DNA from: an uncultured Pseudorhodobacter sp.
GTDB lineage: Bacteria; Pseudomonadota; Alphaproteobacteria; Rhodobacterales; Rhodobacteraceae
Assembly (NCBI GenBank): GCA_945957495.1
Contig: CAMFLG010000092.1
Span: forward strand, 1 to 9,393
Length of the DNA: 9,393 nt
Reading direction: 5' to 3'
Under the pieces are notes generated by a model that was not told the origin of the DNA, searched no databases, and saw nothing but the letters and a program-made list of their open reading frames with translations. Within the stretch, counting starts at the first letter, position 1. Every line of letters starts with the position of its first letter. This document shows, piece after piece, positions 6,501-9,393 of this stretch. The position numbers were made by a program, and so were the translations under genes.

Positions 6501-6556
6501 CCCCCGCAGATGACCGCGTTTGGACTTTGCCTTGACCTGCGGCACGCAAGATCAGG

Positions 6557-6767
6557 TCAGCTTTCTTCCGCAACCATTTCGATCGCCCCCGCAGGGGCAT
6601 TCGGCGGTGCAGATGCCGCAGCCTTTGCAATAGTCCAGATTGATCGAGAACCAATTGTCCGTGCCAAGCTTGATCACCGCGCTATCGGGGCAGACGCCAT
6701 AGCAGTCGCCGCATTCAAAGCCGTTGCCACAAACCTGACCCGGCCAGTGTTTGCATCCTGCGCTGTC
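6557..6767 (-). pseudogene. decayed C-terminal 2x[4Fe-4S] ferredoxin domain (GltD-like oxidoreductase tail)
   Basis: Minus-strand translation gives VCGNGFECGDCYGVCPDSAV (from about 6734), an IKLG linker, then LDYCKGCGICTAECPCG, a clear double-cluster ferredoxin tail. In the frame present, the code after CPCG turns to unrelated residues and stops at 6552-6554. Removing one base from the five-base G run (6586-6590) restores the expected ending AIEMVAEES and a stop at 6557-6559. In related proteins the first motif is normally CGNCFEC, but here the second cysteine is glycine. Upstream in frame a TGA (6768-6770) closes the reading frame and no start codon follows it. The piece is therefore a 5'-truncated, frameshifted remnant. 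The parent is probably a FAD/NAD(P) oxidoreductase of the glutamate synthase small-subunit type, whose C-terminal tail looks like this. That identification is from memory of the family. The 324-base gap between the tRNA and tetR holds only this remnant and the tRNA promoter. Confidence 0.72.
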
Positions 6768-6778
6768 TCAACCGTCCA

Positions 6779-7477
6779 CTACGAATTGGCCGCGGTTCCC
6801 AATTGCAGCGCGTTCTGGCCAAGGGCCATCAGCGCATTGGCGGGCGCCCGCAGCGGTTCGACAGGCCGCGCGGCAAGGAGTGCGGCCTCTGCTGGTGGCA
6901 CGCCCAAAAGGCGCAGCAGGGCTGCGATTGTGACCGGGATGTCAAAGGCTGTGCCCTCGACCTGATGCTGCATCGCCATGGCCATGCCCCATGAGACGAG
7001 CCCCAGCGCAAGCGGAACTGGCATCGCGATAAAGCGCCCGGTCTTGACACCACACTCCAGCAGGGCGGCGCCGACCTCTTGCACAAGGTCCAGAGGCTCT
7101 GGTTTGGAAAGGCCAACCTGCGCCGAGAATTGCGCAACCAACGGGTAGTCCCGCGCTGCCATCAGGAAAAGTCCGAGGCCGGTCGCACAGGCAACGGCCG
7201 GATCGGAAATCGGCGCGATCCGGCCCAGGATCAACTGGATGACTTCGTCGGCCAAAGTCTGATCCGCAGCCTCCAACAGATCTGGGATCCCTTGGAAATG
7301 GTTATAGAACGTACCGCGCGACACATTCGCCTCGCGCGCGACATCGTCGATCAGGGACGGGCCGATGCCCCGCCTGGCCACGACCAGAATCGCCGCCCGG
7401 ATCAGGCGCTGTCGCGTGCGGTCGCTGCGACGGGCGCCGACCAAGCTGCGATGGTCCGGACTTGGCCTTTGGGTCAT
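6779..7477 (-). CDS. TetR-family transcriptional regulator
   Basis: This 232-residue protein has an N-terminal TetR DNA-binding domain at about residues 20-70. It opens with TRQRLIRAAILVVARRG, and the helix-turn-helix follows (SLIDDVAREANVSRGTFYNHF, 41-61). The C-terminal ligand domain is divergent, as usual in this family, and rather hydrophobic in the middle. The ATG overlaps the stop of the RND pump gene (ATGA at 7474-7477), so the regulator is translated from the pump mRNA. Regulators of RND pumps are more often divergent from or upstream of the pump genes. It probably represses the pump operon, whose promoter lies beyond the right edge. It is somewhat longer than the usual 190-210 residues because of extra residues at both ends. 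The ligand is unknown. Confidence 0.9.
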   Translation of the reverse strand: MTQRPSPDHRSLVGARRSDRTRQRLIRAAILVVARRGIGPSLIDDVAREANVSRGTFYNHFQGIPDLLEAADQTLADEVIQLILGRIAPISDPAVACATGLGLFLMAARDYPLVAQFSAQVGLSKPEPLDLVQEVGAALLECGVKTGRFIAMPVPLALGLVSWGMAMAMQHQVEGTAFDIPVTIAALLRLLGVPPAEAALLAARPVEPLRAPANALMALGQNALQLGTAANS

Positions 7478-9393
7478 GACACCTTGGCCTCTGGCGCGCG
7501 CACGCCGAAGACGACGCAGTATAGCGCCGGAACAAAGATCAGCGTGACCAGCGTTCCGATGATGATGCCACCCATCATCGCATAGGCCATCGGCCCCCAG
7601 AACACCTGCCGCGAGATCGGAATCAGCGCGAGGCTGGCCGCAGCCGCCGTCAGCAGGATCGGGCGTGCCCGGCTGTCAGAGGCCTCAAAAACCGCCGTCC
7701 AGCGGTCGCGTCCCCTATGCAGCAATTCCTGAATTTCATGCACAAGGATGATCGAGTTCCGGATCAGGATACCGACCAGCGCCAGCACCCCAAGGATTGC
7801 CACAAACCCAAGTGGCGCGCCCGAGGCCAGCAGCGCCGCCACAACCCCGATCAGGCCAAGCGGGGCGGCGGCCAGCACGATCGCCATCAGCCGAAAGCTT
7901 TGCATCTGGATCATCACCAACAGCAGCATGATCAGGATCATGATGGGGACGACCGCGATGATCGGTTGCTGGCTAAGCGCGCTTTCTTCGACCGAGCCGC
8001 CCACATCAACATGATACCCGGCGGGTAAGGTGGCGGAAAAGGCGGCCACAGCGGGTGCGAGGTCTGAAACCAACGTCGCGGGTTGATCCTTGTTGGCAAT
8101 CGCGGCCTTGATGGTCAGCGTCGGCACCCGGTTGCGCTGCATCACCAGCGGCTGTTCGGTGTCCCATTCCAATGTTGCAAAGGACAACAGCGGAATGGCC
8201 ACGCCGGCCTGAGTTCCCAATTGCAGGTTGCGCAGAGTGTCGATGTCGCTGCGGTCGGCATCCGTGCCGCGTCCGATGACATCAATCAAGGTGCGGCCAT
8301 CGCGCAGTTCCGTCACCTGAATGCCGTCGTAAAGCCCGTAAAGTGCCTGCGCGACGTCGGTTTGGGTCAGGCCAAGCTGACGCAGCTTTTCCTGATCCAG
8401 CACGACGCGCACGACGCGGTTTGGTTCGTTCCAGTTCAGCGTGATGTTGCTTAGCCGGGGATCCGTCGCAAGCACCGCCGCAAGGTCAAGCGCATGGTCG
8501 CGCACCTTGGCCGGATCTGGCCCCGACAGCCGGTATTGCACCGGCTTGCCGACCGGCGGCCCAAGCTCCAGCAGTTTGGCAAATACCTCGACGCCGGGAA
8601 GCTCGCTTTGCGCAAAGGCCGCGATGGCCGTGCGCAAGCGGTCACGCGCTTCAAGGTCTGGGGTCATGATGACCAACTGACCGCTGGAAGGTGTGGGCGT
8701 TGTCGCATCCACCGTCAGGATAAAGCGCGGTGCCGGGCGGCCAACATAGGTGGACCAATAGCTTGCATCGGTCTGGGTGCCCAACCAATCATCGAATTTG
8801 GCCATGACCGCATCGGTCGAGGCAAAGGCCGCGTTCTGCCGCAGGGCAACGTCAACCACGATCTCGGGGCGGTCCGAGGTGGGGAAGAACTGCTGTTCAA
8901 CAAAGCGCATCCCAAAGAGCGAGGCTGCGAAGGCCAGACCTGTCAGCCCGACGGTCAGCCATTTATGCACCATCGCGGCGCGCAACAGCCTATGGAAACC
9001 ACGCCGCAAACGGCCCGGTGTTGCATCGTGATGCGGCAAGGCGCGCGGCAGAAAGGTTGTGCCCAGTATGGGCGCAAACAGCACAGCAACGACCCAGGAC
9101 AGCAGCAACGAGACGGCGATCACATAGAACAGCGACCGGGTGTATTCCCCCGCCGACGAAGAGTTCAGCCCGATCGGGATAAAGCCTGCCACTGTGACAA
9201 GCGTGCCCGACAACATCGGAAAGGCAATCGCCGTCCAGGCATAAGAGGCGGCCTTGTCCAGCGACTCGCCGACTTCCAGCCGCGAGATCATGGTTTCAAT
9301 CGCGATCATCGCATCATCGACCAACAGCCCCAGCGCGATGATCAGGGCGCCCAGCGACACGCGCTGCAGCGTTATTCCCATCATGTCCAGCAC
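7474..9393 (-). CDS. RND-family efflux pump, inner-membrane permease (C-terminal 639 residues)
   Basis: The reading frame runs off the right edge, so the first roughly 380 residues of an approximately 1,020-residue AcrB/HAE-type pump are missing. The visible part starts in transmembrane segment 4, with GLLVDDAMIAIE carrying the two proton-relay aspartates (D26, D27 of the fragment). It continues through segments 5 and 6 and a cytoplasmic link. From FFPTSDRPEIVVDVALRQ comes the second periplasmic porter/docking loop (about 165-475), which contains VGKPVQYRLSGPDP and the FATLEW stretch. Transmembrane segments 8-12 end the protein. The segment corresponding to AcrB TM10 reads GILIRNSIILVHEI, with arginine where AcrB has the relay lysine K940. 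The pump would need a membrane fusion protein, likely encoded upstream outside the window, and an outer membrane channel. Substrates cannot be predicted. The stop overlaps the tetR start. Confidence 0.95.
   Translation of the reverse strand: MLDMMGITLQRVSLGALIIALGLLVDDAMIAIETMISRLEVGESLDKAASYAWTAIAFPMLSGTLVTVAGFIPIGLNSSSAGEYTRSLFYVIAVSLLLSWVVAVLFAPILGTTFLPRALPHHDATPGRLRRGFHRLLRAAMVHKWLTVGLTGLAFAASLFGMRFVEQQFFPTSDRPEIVVDVALRQNAAFASTDAVMAKFDDWLGTQTDASYWSTYVGRPAPRFILTVDATTPTPSSGQLVIMTPDLEARDRLRTAIAAFAQSELPGVEVFAKLLELGPPVGKPVQYRLSGPDPAKVRDHALDLAAVLATDPRLSNITLNWNEPNRVVRVVLDQEKLRQLGLTQTDVAQALYGLYDGIQVTELRDGRTLIDVIGRGTDADRSDIDTLRNLQLGTQAGVAIPLLSFATLEWDTEQPLVMQRNRVPTLTIKAAIANKDQPATLVSDLAPAVAAFSATLPAGYHVDVGGSVEESALSQQPIIAVVPIMILIMLLLVMIQMQSFRLMAIVLAAAPLGLIGVVAALLASGAPLGFVAILGVLALVGILIRNSIILVHEIQELLHRGRDRWTAVFEASDSRARPILLTAAAASLALIPISRQVFWGPMAYAMMGGIIIGTLVTLIFVPALYCVVFGVRAPEAKVS

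Noticed and set aside
6585..6597. GC-rich hairpin (CCCC-GCA-GGGG) as a terminator for tetR
   Set aside because: The stem is only four bases with no T tract, and it lies in the ferredoxin remnant, where the CPCGA codons explain it.
7079..7585. Plus-strand open frame (168 residues) across the tetR/RND junction
   Set aside because: It spans the junction of two well-supported minus-strand genes and shows no domain of its own.
1..9393. CRISPR array, insertion sequence or transposase
   Set aside because: No regularly spaced repeats, terminal inverted repeats or transposase/integrase motifs were seen on either strand.

Overview
This is a GC-rich window with strongly G/C-ending codons. The gene set and the tRNA-Thr(CGU) sequence look most like an alphaproteobacterium of the Rhodobacteraceae (Rhodobacter/Paracoccus/Roseobacter type). 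That placement is inferred from composition and protein character, not from a search.

Left edge (1-414): the C-terminal end of a hotdog-fold acyl-CoA thioesterase (+), cut by the window start, followed by a short coding-like stretch of unknown origin (205-321). Next, 415-1170 on the minus strand is an IclR-family regulator. A 135-bp divergent control region (1171-1305) separates it from a plus-strand operon. This region holds a perfect TTAACGCGTTAA palindrome next to iclR and a three-copy GTRAACCA operator-like array in front of the operon.

Centre (1306-6314, +): a five-gene operon. It encodes a secreted NMT1/SsuA-type substrate-binding protein, a perfect hairpin that probably acts as a partial terminator, an SsuB/TauB-type ATPase, two different SsuC/TauC-type permeases joined by ATGA start/stop overlaps, and a cytoplasmic type I sulfatase of the arylsulfatase/phosphonate monoester hydrolase group. 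The sulfatase has a complete active-site set including the formylglycine cysteine. The simplest reading is a substrate-inducible system that captures a small ester (sulfate ester or phosphonate/phosphate ester) in the periplasm, imports it intact and cleaves it inside the cell, under IclR control.

Right part: tRNA-Thr(CGU) lies on the minus strand at 6379-6454, with encoded CCA and a good sigma70-like promoter. Upstream of it is a decayed C-terminal 2x[4Fe-4S] ferredoxin domain (about 6557-6767, minus) with one frameshift and one lost cluster cysteine. Next come a TetR-family regulator (6779-7477, minus) and the C-terminal two thirds of an RND efflux pump (7474-9393, minus, continuing past the window). 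The pump and regulator overlap by ATGA and are therefore probably co-transcribed. No CRISPR array, insertion sequence or integrase is visible.
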